DNA of 14,989 nt from Thermoplasmata archaeon (GTDB taxonomy: Archaea; Thermoplasmatota; Thermoplasmata; UBA184), in the NCBI GenBank assembly GCA_021826525.1, contig JAKAZU010000018.1, positions 1 through 14,989 on the forward strand, written 5' to 3'. Below the pieces are notes generated by a model. The model searched no databases, was not told where the DNA came from, and saw nothing but the letters and a program-made list of their open reading frames with translations. Made by a program: the position numbers and the translations under genes. Below, one piece after another: positions 1 to 6,975 of the stretch; position 1 is the first letter of the stretch, and each line of letters opens with the position of its first letter.

Positions 1-223
1 GTAGACCCCGCTCGAAGGAGGATCCCCGGAACGCGAGGCCGCATCGCGCCCACGCGGCGTCAGGATCTTCCGTGGAGAGAACCGGAACGGTGGCGATCTC
101 CGGGACACGGAGACCGGGCGTGTCGGTACCGACGGCGAGCAGTCCGACGATGCCCGGAGAATCGCACTTGGGTGGGCGAGCGGGGTGCCGGCGATGCCGA
201 CCCGGATCGTCGGGTGCTCCGGT
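1..223 (-). other. Possible partial coding frame running off the left edge
   Basis: On the minus strand one frame is open from a TAG at 224-226 to the left edge. Its last ~50 codons have coding-like composition, with mostly G or C at third positions, and translate to a plausible peptide containing GIVGLLAVGTDTPGLRVPEI. No ATG, GTG or TTG is available in this frame near the beginning. A second minus frame over about 160-215 also gives a plausible start-like peptide (IRVGIAGTPLAHPS), so a frameshift between the two is conceivable. I do not recognise the product. The region must also hold the promoter of the acetyltransferase gene starting at 257; a weak TATA-like TCTATGAG lies at 223-230. A chance open frame in GC-rich DNA remains possible. 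Confidence 0.25.
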
Positions 224-256
224 CTATGAGGCGGCTCGACCTACGGTAGAGAGAAC

Positions 257-718
257 ATGAGTTCGCAGATTTCCGCCCTCCGGATACGGCGGGTTGGAAG
301 AACCGAGGTCCGGAGCGTAGTTCCACTGTTCGATGCGTACCGGCGGTTCTACCACCGAACGTCCGACCCACCTGCGGCCTATCGATACCTGAAAGAGCGC
401 CTCGCTCGGGACCAGGCGATCATATTCTTGGCCCAAGAGAAGACGGAGGCGCTCGGGTTCACGCTGATCTACCCAACGTTCTCCTCGCTCGCGTTGCGCC
501 CTCTGTGGATCCTGAACGATCTCTATGTGCGCCCGGAGGCGCGTCGGGGAGGGATTGCGCGCCAACTGCTCGATCGAGCGGAAGCCGAGGCCCGGGCCGC
601 TCGCGCGGCCGGCTTGATTCTGGATACCGCTCGAGGGAATCGAGCCGCTCAACGACTGTACTCCGCACACGGTTGGGTGCGAGATGAGAAGTTCCTCCAC
701 TACGAACTCGCCCTGTAG
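257..718 (+). CDS. GNAT-family N-acetyltransferase
   Basis: A 153-residue protein of normal length for a single GNAT domain, which transfers an acetyl group from acetyl-CoA to an amine. The acetyl-CoA pyrophosphate-binding motif A is visible as VRPEARRGGIARQLL at residues 91-105, preceded by the beta4 strand LWILNDLY. Motif B follows as a residue 120-140 segment ending AAQRLYSAHGW, the typical NxxAxxLYxxxGF-like signature. The N-terminal part (FYHRTSDPPAAYRYLKERL) resembles the alpha1-alpha2 region of the family. The ATG at 257 is preceded by GTAGAGAGAAC, which has only a weak Shine-Dalgarno match. It converges on the membrane-protein gene ending at 773, with 54 nt between the two stops. The substrate cannot be inferred from sequence. 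Confidence 0.9.
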   Translation: MSSQISALRIRRVGRTEVRSVVPLFDAYRRFYHRTSDPPAAYRYLKERLARDQAIIFLAQEKTEALGFTLIYPTFSSLALRPLWILNDLYVRPEARRGGIARQLLDRAEAEARAARAAGLILDTARGNRAAQRLYSAHGWVRDEKFLHYELAL

Positions 719-772
719 GCCTTCGGAGCGTAGATCGTCACCAATGCAGCGGTCGGATCGGCGGGCTGCCCC

Positions 773-2035
773 TTAACCGGAACAGCCACTTACGGCGTAA
801 TCGTCGCCGTTGAACTCGGCGTAGCCAAAGTCCTCGTACAGATCGTATTCGGTCACGGTGACTTGATTGACCGGATCGTAAAAGACCACGAGGCCGGTAG
901 CGCTATTGTAGGAGAGGATGACCGAGGGGCCAAGCATCTTGTGGAGGGAGGCGAGCGTCGCGGGGGAGATGGACGGGTTATCGACCTGACAGCCGGCAGC
1001 GGAAGTGCCGCCACCGCCCGGTGCCTGAAGTCGGACGACGGGGGCGACGGTGATGTGGCTCGACCCGACCACCGCTCCCACCAGAACCAGGGCGAGGACA
1101 CCCGCGGTAATGCGATAGCCGACCGGCCACCGCTCGGGGAGCGGCGCGGGTGCTCCGCGGCGCTTCGGTGAACGTCGAGCCGAGGCGGCCGGCCGGGCCA
1201 CCGGGGCGATCACACCCGTGGGGGAACGCCGCAGGACCAGCGCGAGGATGTTGCCGATGAGGAGAGCCAGGAAGAGCGCCAAGCTGGGGAGCACCGTGGG
1301 CAATAGAGCGGCAGCGACGCCGACGATACCGGCGAAGAGGGGTTGCTCGTACGGCACCGCCGGCGAGCTCCGAGGTTCCACGACCATGTACAGGCCGAAG
1401 AACAGCGTCACCGGGTCGATCGTTTCCAAGAGGAGAACGTTCGGAGAAGTGGAGGCCCCGACGAGCACGTGCTGGACGAGGGTCAGGGCGGCGTACGCTG
1501 CGAAGAAGGTGACCGGAAGCCGCCACGCCCTCCAGTTCCGGGCCAGGAGCAATGCACCGAGCAGTAGCATCGCGAATTCGCCCGAGGGGCCAATCGCCAC
1601 CCACCAGGCCGGGGCGAGACCGAGGAGGAGCGCTCCGAGCAAAGCGCCGAACACCGCCGGGTTGAGCCAGGGCCGGCCACGGAAGCGCAGGACGTGCCGG
1701 ACCGAGATAGCCGCGAACGCGGCCACCCCGGCGAGGAAGAGGGGCACGTTCGGCGGGAAGATCAGGGCCAGAAACAGGCCCGTCGCGATCGCCGCATCCG
1801 GAAATCTCAGACGAGGGAATCGGACCCGCTGAAAGAAGAGGTCGGTAACGACGGCGACGATCGGCAGGACCACAAGGGAGGCGAGGCCGAGCCCGTTCAG
1901 ATACTGGACTCCCAGGATACCGAGGACGACGAGGGAAATCCAAACGAGGCGGACCGGAGGGAACCCCGAGAGGAATCGACGGCCCGTCGCGGCTAGGGCC
2001 CGGCGTGGGTCGGCCGGTGCCAGCTCCGCGCTCAT
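773..2035 (-). CDS. RnfD/NqrB-like integral membrane protein with C-terminal extracytoplasmic domain
   Basis: A 420-residue protein with about eight hydrophobic segments between residues 30 and 268, then a basic Ala/Pro/Arg linker (270-305), one more membrane segment (308-326) and a hydrophilic tail of about 95 residues. Family hallmarks of the NQR2/RnfD/RnfE group are GRPWLNPAVFG at 120-130 and DPVTLFFGLYMVVEPRSSP at 207-225. Characterised RnfD and NqrB are redox-driven ion-pump subunits carrying covalent FMN on Thr; I do not see a clear FMN-attachment motif here, and no other Rnf/Nqr subunit is nearby. The tail contains two cysteines, C349 and C418, near its two ends, which could form a disulfide if the tail lies outside the membrane. 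The ATG at 2035 is placed ~30 nt from a TATA element, consistent with a nearly leaderless transcript. Family assignment is good; actual redox function is uncertain. Confidence 0.75.
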   Translation of the reverse strand: MSAELAPADPRRALAATGRRFLSGFPPVRLVWISLVVLGILGVQYLNGLGLASLVVLPIVAVVTDLFFQRVRFPRLRFPDAAIATGLFLALIFPPNVPLFLAGVAAFAAISVRHVLRFRGRPWLNPAVFGALLGALLLGLAPAWWVAIGPSGEFAMLLLGALLLARNWRAWRLPVTFFAAYAALTLVQHVLVGASTSPNVLLLETIDPVTLFFGLYMVVEPRSSPAVPYEQPLFAGIVGVAAALLPTVLPSLALFLALLIGNILALVLRRSPTGVIAPVARPAASARRSPKRRGAPAPLPERWPVGYRITAGVLALVLVGAVVGSSHITVAPVVRLQAPGGGGTSAAGCQVDNPSISPATLASLHKMLGPSVILSYNSATGLVVFYDPVNQVTVTEYDLYEDFGYAEFNGDDYAVSGCSG

Positions 2036-2061
2036 CTGTCCTTGAGAACGGGGGGCCCGAG

Positions 2062-2089
2062 CATATAGCTTGACCCCGTCCCGACGGGG
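2062..2089 (-). promoter_or_regulatory. TATA box and upstream palindrome of the RnfD/NqrB-like gene
   Basis: Read on the minus strand, CTATATGC (2062-2069) is centred about 30 nt upstream of the ATG at 2035, the spacing expected for an archaeal TATA box with a very short leader. Immediately upstream of it is a perfect inverted repeat, CCCCGT-CCCG-ACGGGG (2074-2089). The repeat overlaps the place where TFB contacts would be, so it is a candidate operator; as RNA it would form a 6-bp hairpin only if transcribed from elsewhere. Confidence 0.5.
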
Positions 2090-2361
2090 CAGGTCCGGCC
2101 CGGGGAAGGACCGGTCGACCGAACCCTCAGCCCTCGCGTCGGTCCTCTACGAATCCGCTGGCCCGTCCGGTCCTTTCGTTCATCCGTAGAGTTCGCTTCG
2201 GTTCAATTGCCTCGAGCCCTTCACGGTCGAAGCGTGGTCCTTAAACCACGAACCGACTTCGGGCAAAGCCAGTAGGGGCTTTCGTGCTGGGCCGCCACGG
2301 AGAGGGAGGCTAGGCCGAGAGCAGGCAGCTCGCAACCACGATAGTTTGACGATCACACACT
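2090..2361. other. Gene-poor stretch with clustered hairpins, upstream of tRNA-Arg
   Basis: I see no convincing protein gene. The stretch contains the palindrome CGGTCGACCG at 2112-2121 and a run of short perfect stems: CGCTTCG (2194-2200) with CGAAGCG (2228-2234); CGTGGT (2233-2238) with ACCACG (2245-2250), loop CCTTAA; AAAGCC (2265-2270) with GGCTTT (2277-2282), loop AGTAGG; CGTG (2283-2286) with CACG (2296-2299). Such density between 2191 and 2300 could mean a structured small RNA, but I recognise none of the RNase P, SRP, 5S or C/D-box signatures in it. The promoter of tRNA-Arg must lie at the right end; GATAGTTT at 2340-2347 is the only A/T-rich candidate. Confidence 0.35.
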
Positions 2362-2435
2362 GGGCCCGTAGTATAGCTTGGATATCACGGGGGCCTCCGG
2401 AGCCTCAAACCCGGGTTCGAATCCCGGCGGGCCCG
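2362..2435 (+). tRNA. tRNA-Arg (anticodon CCG)
   Basis: A 74-nt cloverleaf. The acceptor stem GGGCCCG (2362-2368) pairs fully with CGGGCCC (2428-2434), with G2435 as discriminator and no encoded CCA. The anticodon stem GGGGC (2390-2394) pairs with GCCTC (2402-2406) using one G-U; the loop CTCCGGA puts anticodon CCG at 2397-2399, reading CGG. The T-arm CCGGG-TTCGAAT-CCCGG (2411-2427) is perfect. The D-arm is weak: G10-C25 and T11-A24 pair, but the next positions give A-C and T-T. The variable loop is 4 nt. No intron. The weak D-stem is the only structural oddity. Confidence 0.93.
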
Positions 2436-2872
2436 TCATCGTCCACCGAGCCGGGACGCCCTCGCGCTCTTGGTTCACTCCCCGGAGCCGTGGGACATCG
2501 GGTAGTCAAGCCGGGTTCACGGGCCGTACCGGCCGCCTCCCCCGGCCTCCGCTGGGCCGAGTACGAACCTGGCTGACGGCCGGCCGAACCTCAAGTGCGA
2601 GGTTAGCCTCCTCCAGGGCGACCGGAATCTCCTACCTCGGGAGTCCGTCCTTCATCTACGACAACTTCCTGGCCCCGCCGAGCTCTTCCATCACGATCCG
2701 ACCGATGGGAATCATCAACACTCCGTAGGATCTCGTGGTGCGAAGAGTCGTTGGGGTCGGGATGTTCGCATGGGGCTACCGCAGTAGGATTCATCCTCGC
2801 CCGACCCCGATCGTGGCCACGTCTCCCGCTCCACGTGCGCTTCCCGGTACGCCCCGCGCGTAAGGACCGATC
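2436..2872. other. 437-nt intergenic region between tRNA-Arg and arginine deiminase
   Basis: No convincing protein gene is present; open frames here are short or antisense to the deiminase. A perfect hairpin AACCTC-AAGTGC-GAGGTT lies at 2587-2604, about 150 nt after the tRNA. A larger stem-loop lies at 2753-2808 and is listed separately. A minus-strand micro-frame at 2656-2715 would encode 19 residues (starting MIPIGRIVMEELGG) but has no support beyond being open. The deiminase start at 2873 is preceded by AAGGA (2862-2866), a reasonable ribosome-binding site, so this gene probably has a real 5' leader rather than a leaderless transcript. Confidence 0.4.
2753..2808 (+). repeat. Inverted repeat upstream of arginine deiminase
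   Basis: GGGGTCGGG (2753-2761) is the exact reverse complement of CCCGACCCC (2800-2808). The 38-nt loop itself contains AGGA-TTCA-TCCT (2786-2797), a small nested hairpin. It ends about 65 nt before the deiminase ATG. It could be a folded 5' leader element, or two half-sites for a DNA-binding regulator. No known riboswitch consensus was recognised. Confidence 0.45.
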
Positions 2873-4174
2873 ATGGCCAACCACGCGCACGCGGAGTGGA
2901 ACCCCCTGAGAGAGGTTCTGATCCACCGCCCTGGGATCGAGATGTTCTTCGGACTGATGGAACCGTACTCGTTCCTGTACGAACGCGCCTTCAGCATCGA
3001 CGAAGCTGTCTACGAGCACAGCACGCTTGAGCATGCGCTCGCCGAGGCGGGAGTCCGCGTACGGCGACTCAAGCGGTTCGCTATCGAGGTCGGCGCCCGC
3101 CACCCGGAACTCGTGGAAGAGTTCCGGGCGCATGCCGAAGAGATCGTGCGCTACTCCGGCCCGAAAGAGATGGTCGACCGATCGCGCCGTGCGTTCCGTC
3201 GCAATCTCGACTCCTTCGACGCCGAGACCCTGTTCAACATTCTCCTCCTGCGTCCGTCGGTCGCCCTCCGTCGGCACCCCGGGACCCGGGTCATCCTGCC
3301 GAAGGTCGAACTCGACGGCCCGCTCGCCAACCTGTACTTCATGCGCGATCAGCAGGCCCTCTCGGCGAAGGGGTTCATCCTCGGGCGCATGGCCAAACCC
3401 CAGCGGCGCAACGAACCGCTTCTGACCGGCACGCTGTTGGGATCGGCCGGGATGACCATCGCTGGAAGGGTCCGCGCCCCCGGGACGTTCGAGGGCGGGG
3501 ACTTCATGCCACTCGGCAGGTTCGCTCTGCTCGGAACGGGGGATCGGACGAATGCGAGCGGCGTCCGCCAGATCCTCGCGATGCCGCTCGGCGTCGACGA
3601 GATCGGCGTCGTCCACCAGCCGACGCATCCCGCGATCCCCGGTGACGATCCCGATCGAATGATCGACATGCATCTCGATACGTACTTCAACGTCCCCGGA
3701 GCGGGGATCGCAGTGGGCTCCGAAGTCCTGCTGCGCACCGCGCGGGTCGAGGTGTACCGCCGCAGGAGCCGCGGGCCGCTCGTCCGAGAGCCGAAGACCC
3801 GAACGCTGAGCGAGTATCTCGCGGAGAAGCGATTCGAGGTGCTCGCGCTCTCTACGCTCGAGCAGATGTCCTACGCGTCCAACTTCCTGTGCCTACGCGA
3901 TCGGAAGATCCTGGCGGTCGAGGTCGAACAGGAGGTCGACAGTGTCATGGAGGGCCTGTCACTGGTGGCCCGGCGCAACCCCTATCGCTACCGGGCGCTC
4001 TGGGAGCTCGTGCGGCAGGAACGCGAGGAGTTGCGGCACGGCGGATTCTTCCCGCACACCTCGCGGCTGCGTGACCGAGGGATCGAGATTGTTCCCCTCA
4101 ACCTTCGCGCGATCACGGGCGGATATGGGGGCGCTCATTGCATGACCTGCGTCACCCAGCGGGCCCCCTCGTGA
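2873..4174 (+). CDS. arcA: Arginine deiminase
   Basis: A 433-residue protein, slightly longer than bacterial arginine deiminases (about 400-420), hydrolysing L-arginine to L-citrulline and ammonia in the cytoplasm. The guanidine-modifying superfamily active site is complete: FMRD with D159, FEGGD at 206-210 with E207, HLDTYF with H267 and D269, and nucleophile C423 in GGAHCMTC near the C-terminus. The N-terminal EWNPLREVLIHRPG is the usual opening strand of the fold. The 60-115 region is the helical insertion typical of the deiminase rather than of amidinotransferases. AAGGA lies 6 nt before the ATG. The stop overlaps the GTG of the next gene, so the two are translated together. With carbamate kinase this gives two of the three enzymes of the arginine deiminase pathway; ornithine carbamoyltransferase is not in the window. 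Confidence 0.95.
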   Translation: MANHAHAEWNPLREVLIHRPGIEMFFGLMEPYSFLYERAFSIDEAVYEHSTLEHALAEAGVRVRRLKRFAIEVGARHPELVEEFRAHAEEIVRYSGPKEMVDRSRRAFRRNLDSFDAETLFNILLLRPSVALRRHPGTRVILPKVELDGPLANLYFMRDQQALSAKGFILGRMAKPQRRNEPLLTGTLLGSAGMTIAGRVRAPGTFEGGDFMPLGRFALLGTGDRTNASGVRQILAMPLGVDEIGVVHQPTHPAIPGDDPDRMIDMHLDTYFNVPGAGIAVGSEVLLRTARVEVYRRRSRGPLVREPKTRTLSEYLAEKRFEVLALSTLEQMSYASNFLCLRDRKILAVEVEQEVDSVMEGLSLVARRNPYRYRALWELVRQEREELRHGGFFPHTSRLRDRGIEIVPLNLRAITGGYGGAHCMTCVTQRAPS

Positions 4175-5169
4175 CGAACCCTCGCCCACGGCTAGAGCCC
4201 GGTCGCGCACCGGCCCAGTCGACCCGCCTGTTGGTCGCGCTCGGCGGCAACGCGATCCAACACGCGCACGATCCGGGAACATGGGCCGAGGCCATGCGCC
4301 AGATGCGCCAGACCGCGAGCGTGCTCGCGCGCGTCGCACGGCGGGGCCCCGAACTCATCGTGACCCACGGCAACGGTCCTCAGGTGGGGGACCTGATGCG
4401 AGAGGCCGAACTGGGGGCGAGCGAGGTGCCGGCACCGCCGATGCATGTGCTCGGGGCCGAGACCCAAGGTCAGATCGGATACCTCATCGCGCAGGAGCTC
4501 AGCGCCGCGTTCCAACACGCCCGCGTCCCCCGCTGGGTGATCCCGATCATCAGCCGGACCGAAGTGTCGGTGCGCGATCCGGCCTTCCGCTCGCCTACGA
4601 AGCCTGTCGGGCGCTTCTACTCCGCCCGCGAGGCCCGAGAGCTCCGCCGCCAACACGGTTGGACGATGCGCGAGGATCTCGGACGCGGAGGCTGGCGGCG
4701 AGTGGTGCCCTCTCCCCGACCGCTACGCTGGCTCGAGGGAGACGCGGTGCGAGCGATGTTCGCCGCCGATCTCGGTGCCCAGTGCGTCTTCGTTGTTTCC
4801 GGAGGAGGCGGGATCCCGGTTGTGCGTCGTCGGGGACACTGGGAGGGGGTCGATGCGGTCATCGACAAGGACCGGGCGGCTGCGCTCGCGGCTCACACCC
4901 TCGACGTGGACACCCTTGCGATCGTGACGGATGTTCCCGGCGCCGCCCTCGACTACCAGAGCGACCACCCCCGCTGGCTCGGGCGTGTGGCGCTCGACGA
5001 GCTCATCCGATACTGGAAGCGGGGAGAGTTCGCCGAGGGGAGCATGGGCCCGAAGGTCGAGGCCGGGATCCGGTTCCTGCGGAACGGCGGCCGCACCTTC
5101 CTCATCTCCGATATCCGATCGCTTCCCCGGGCGCTCGCCGGCCGTGCGGGCACGCGCGTCGAGCATTGA
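4171..5169 (+). CDS. arcC: Carbamate kinase
   Basis: About 332 residues, normal for the amino-acid-kinase-fold carbamate kinase, which makes ATP from carbamoyl phosphate and ADP, releasing carbamate. Visible signatures are LLVALGGNAI near residues 20-29, VTHGNGPQVGDL near 64-75, VFVVSGGGGIPVV in the central part, VIDKDRAAALAA for nucleotide and substrate binding, and EGSMGPKVEAGIRFL near the C-terminus. I chose the GTG at 4171 because it forms a GTGA overlap with the deiminase stop (4172-4174), the classic coupled arrangement; a TTG at 4138 would add 11 residues inside the deiminase frame and is less likely. The kinase being co-translated with the deiminase argues for catabolic ATP production rather than biosynthetic carbamoyl phosphate use. 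Confidence 0.93.
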   Translation: MTNPRPRLEPGRAPAQSTRLLVALGGNAIQHAHDPGTWAEAMRQMRQTASVLARVARRGPELIVTHGNGPQVGDLMREAELGASEVPAPPMHVLGAETQGQIGYLIAQELSAAFQHARVPRWVIPIISRTEVSVRDPAFRSPTKPVGRFYSAREARELRRQHGWTMREDLGRGGWRRVVPSPRPLRWLEGDAVRAMFAADLGAQCVFVVSGGGGIPVVRRRGHWEGVDAVIDKDRAAALAAHTLDVDTLAIVTDVPGAALDYQSDHPRWLGRVALDELIRYWKRGEFAEGSMGPKVEAGIRFLRNGGRTFLISDIRSLPRALAGRAGTRVEH

Positions 5170-5188
5170 TGCCAGCCTGACGCAACTG

Positions 5189-5197
5189 GCATAATCC
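5189..5197 (+). promoter_or_regulatory. TATA box of the antiporter gene
   Basis: GCATAATCC is centred ~25 nt upstream of the GTG at 5218, the spacing of an archaeal promoter for a leaderless transcript. It lies only ~20 nt after the carbamate kinase stop, so the antiporter can be expressed independently of the arginine genes. GGAGGTG at 5214-5220 overlaps the start codon and is too close to serve as a normal ribosome-binding site. Confidence 0.5.
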
Positions 5198-5217
5198 GCC
5201 CGGCGCTCCATCGGGAG

Positions 5218-6519
5218 GTGGACGCGACCATCCCCTCCCTGCTCGGCGTCCTGTTTCTGACGTTCCTTCTCGCAAAGGGACTCGGGCTGATCGCGCAGCG
5301 ACTGGGTGCACCGTCGATGGTCGGCGAGATCATCGCCGGGATCGTCATCGCGAACGTCGCCGTCGGGTCGTTCAGCCTGCTCGGCTTCCTGAGCCTCTCC
5401 CCAAGCGGGAACGGGAACCTCGAGGTGGTTCAAGCGCTCGCCGAACTCGGCCTCGTGTTCCTCGTCTTCTACGTGGGGATGAAAATGCGGCCGGCCGACC
5501 TCCTCGAGCTCGGCCGGCCGGCGGCGAAGATCGCCATCTTCGGAGCGATCGTTCCGTTCCTGATCGGCCTCGGGCTATTCCTCGCCTTCGAGGGAGTGAG
5601 CAACTATCTCGCCGGGCTCTTCGTGGGGATCGCGCTCGTCGCCACCTCGGTCGGGATCGTCGCCCACGTGCTCGAGAGCCACCGCCTTCTAGAGGGCCCG
5701 GAGGGGCGGTTGATACTCACCGCGGCCGTGATCGAGGACATCATCGCCTTCGTAGCGCTCGCCATCCTGCTCGGCTTCGCCCGGGGCCAGAGCTCGGTCG
5801 ATCTGAGCTACCAGGTCGGTCTCGTCGTCGTGATGGCCGTGGGCATGGTGGCCCTGACGATCTACGTAACGGGGCCGGTCGTGCGGCGCTACCTGTCCAG
5901 AGCCACCTCCGAGCCTTCCGGGGAGAAGCCGATCTCGAACGGTCCTTTCGTCCTCGCGCTACTGCTGTGTCTGGGCGCGGGCGCGCTCGCCGAGTCCTTC
6001 GCTCTCGCGGCGATCGTCGGTGCGTTCCTCGCAGGGATCGCGATGGGCGATGTGGCGCCGAGGTACGGACTTGCCCGGTCGTTTGGCGCGCTCAACGAGT
6101 TCCTCGTTCCCTTCTTCTTCCTGTTCATCGGTCTCCAGATCTCCGGCGCGGATCTTCTCGCGGTGTGGCCGCTCGCGCTGACCGTTACCGGGATCGCGAT
6201 CGCGGTCAAGATCGGCGCCGGCGCCCTGGACAGCCGAGAGCACGGGTGGCAGGGAGGGCTCGAGATCGGGACGGCGATGGTGGCCCGCGGGGAAGTAGGG
6301 GTCATCATCGCCGTATCGGCGTACCAGGTGGGCGCTCTCAACTCTGATTACTACACCGCGATCGTCGTCATGGCGATCCTGACCGCGGTCATCGGTCCGT
6401 GGATGTTCGACCGAGTAGCGCGCCGCCGCCGAGATTCAATGCGGAACTCCGGCCGGGACCCGGCCGGCGGGTTCGAGGATCCTGCCCCCGCGGGTTCCGA
6501 ACCCGTTCCCCAAGCTTGA
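5218..6519 (+). CDS. CPA2-family cation/proton antiporter (KefB/NapA type)
   Basis: A 433-residue polytopic protein with about 11-13 membrane segments, of usual length for the transmembrane part of CPA2 exchangers. LGAPSMVGEIIAGIVIAN (30-46) is the family's signature second segment; FYVGMKMRPADL (84-95) follows as expected. VATSVGIVAHVLESH leads into the ion-binding helix AAVIEDIIAF, with the acidic pair E173/D174. The later AMVARGEVGVI (353-363) carries the conserved Arg-Gly-Glu. The C-terminal 35 residues are a short charged, Pro-rich tail with no TrkA/RCK domain, unlike KefB/KefC. GTG 5218 is the chosen start because it precedes the first membrane segment and fits the TATA spacing. The ion (Na+ or K+) cannot be told. 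It could counter ammonia- and citrulline-linked pH change from the adjacent arginine genes, but this is inference. Confidence 0.92.
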   Translation: MDATIPSLLGVLFLTFLLAKGLGLIAQRLGAPSMVGEIIAGIVIANVAVGSFSLLGFLSLSPSGNGNLEVVQALAELGLVFLVFYVGMKMRPADLLELGRPAAKIAIFGAIVPFLIGLGLFLAFEGVSNYLAGLFVGIALVATSVGIVAHVLESHRLLEGPEGRLILTAAVIEDIIAFVALAILLGFARGQSSVDLSYQVGLVVVMAVGMVALTIYVTGPVVRRYLSRATSEPSGEKPISNGPFVLALLLCLGAGALAESFALAAIVGAFLAGIAMGDVAPRYGLARSFGALNEFLVPFFFLFIGLQISGADLLAVWPLALTVTGIAIAVKIGAGALDSREHGWQGGLEIGTAMVARGEVGVIIAVSAYQVGALNSDYYTAIVVMAILTAVIGPWMFDRVARRRRDSMRNSGRDPAGGFEDPAPAGSEPVPQA

Positions 6520-6553
6520 AGTAACACTCGGCGGATTTGGTCTGGGGAGCCTC

Positions 6554-6949
6554 ATGCCGGCATCCAAGCCGACGCCGCCGTCGGAAGTGCCCGAACCGGC
6601 TCCACCCGCGGACGGAGCCTCCCTCGGGGAGCGGATCGCGTCGGAGCTGGAACTCCTCGCGCGGAACGTCGATGTGCTCCAGCGCCTCTCGGGAAAGTCC
6701 CCGATCGGGATCATCCGGCTGAGCGAGGCGCTCAACTTGCCGATCCACAAGGTCCGGTACTCGCTTCACCTGCTGGAGCGGGAGGGGGTCGTCCAACCGT
6801 CGGCCGACGGAGCGGTGGTCACCGACCAAACCGTGCAGTACTGGGAATCGCTCCACACCTCGCTGGACCGGATGACGACACTCATCCAGCAGTTGAAGGA
6901 GCAGACGGACAAGCAGCGCGCGCTCGGCTCGAGTCGGAAAGGCTATTAG
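6554..6949 (+). CDS. Small winged-helix DNA-binding protein
   Basis: A 131-residue soluble protein. Residues 1-25 are a disordered Pro/Ser/Ala-rich leader. Residues 27-95 form a predicted winged helix: a long first helix (GERIASELELLARNVDVLQRL), a helix-turn-helix (IGIIRLSEALNLPIHKVRYSLHLLEREGVV) and a wing (QPSADGAVVT). Residues 97-122 (QYWESLHTSLDRMTTLIQQLKEQ) form an amphipathic, probably coiled-coil helix for dimerisation. This design is common among conserved archaeal transcription factors, but I cannot name the family or its target. The ATG at 6554 follows a weak A/T-rich AAGTAACAC about 30 nt upstream. It sits 34 nt after the antiporter stop and its last codons overlap the likely tRNA promoter. 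Confidence 0.75.
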   Translation: MPASKPTPPSEVPEPAPPADGASLGERIASELELLARNVDVLQRLSGKSPIGIIRLSEALNLPIHKVRYSLHLLEREGVVQPSADGAVVTDQTVQYWESLHTSLDRMTTLIQQLKEQTDKQRALGSSRKGY

Positions 6950-6975
6950 CGCGATTCAAGCTCGTCCGCCTCGGT

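Noticed and set aside
978..1943. Minus-strand open frame of 321 codons
   Set aside because: Same strand but different frame from the RnfD/NqrB-like gene; its product is Arg/Pro/Gly-rich with no membrane or domain pattern.
773..2035. A complete Rnf/Nqr complex locus
   Set aside because: Only one D/B-like subunit is present; neighbours are an acetyltransferase and a tRNA.
2090..2361. RNase P or SRP RNA in the hairpin-rich stretch
   Set aside because: The conserved RNase P core segments and the SRP helix 8 GNAR-loop motif could not be found.
2603..3673. Minus-strand open frame of 356 codons
   Set aside because: It lies almost wholly antisense to arginine deiminase, whose active site is complete; long antisense frames are expected in GC-rich genes.
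4281..5180. Plus-strand open frame of 299 codons
   Set aside because: Out-of-frame shadow of carbamate kinase, with an Arg/Gly/Ala-rich composition typical of such shadows.
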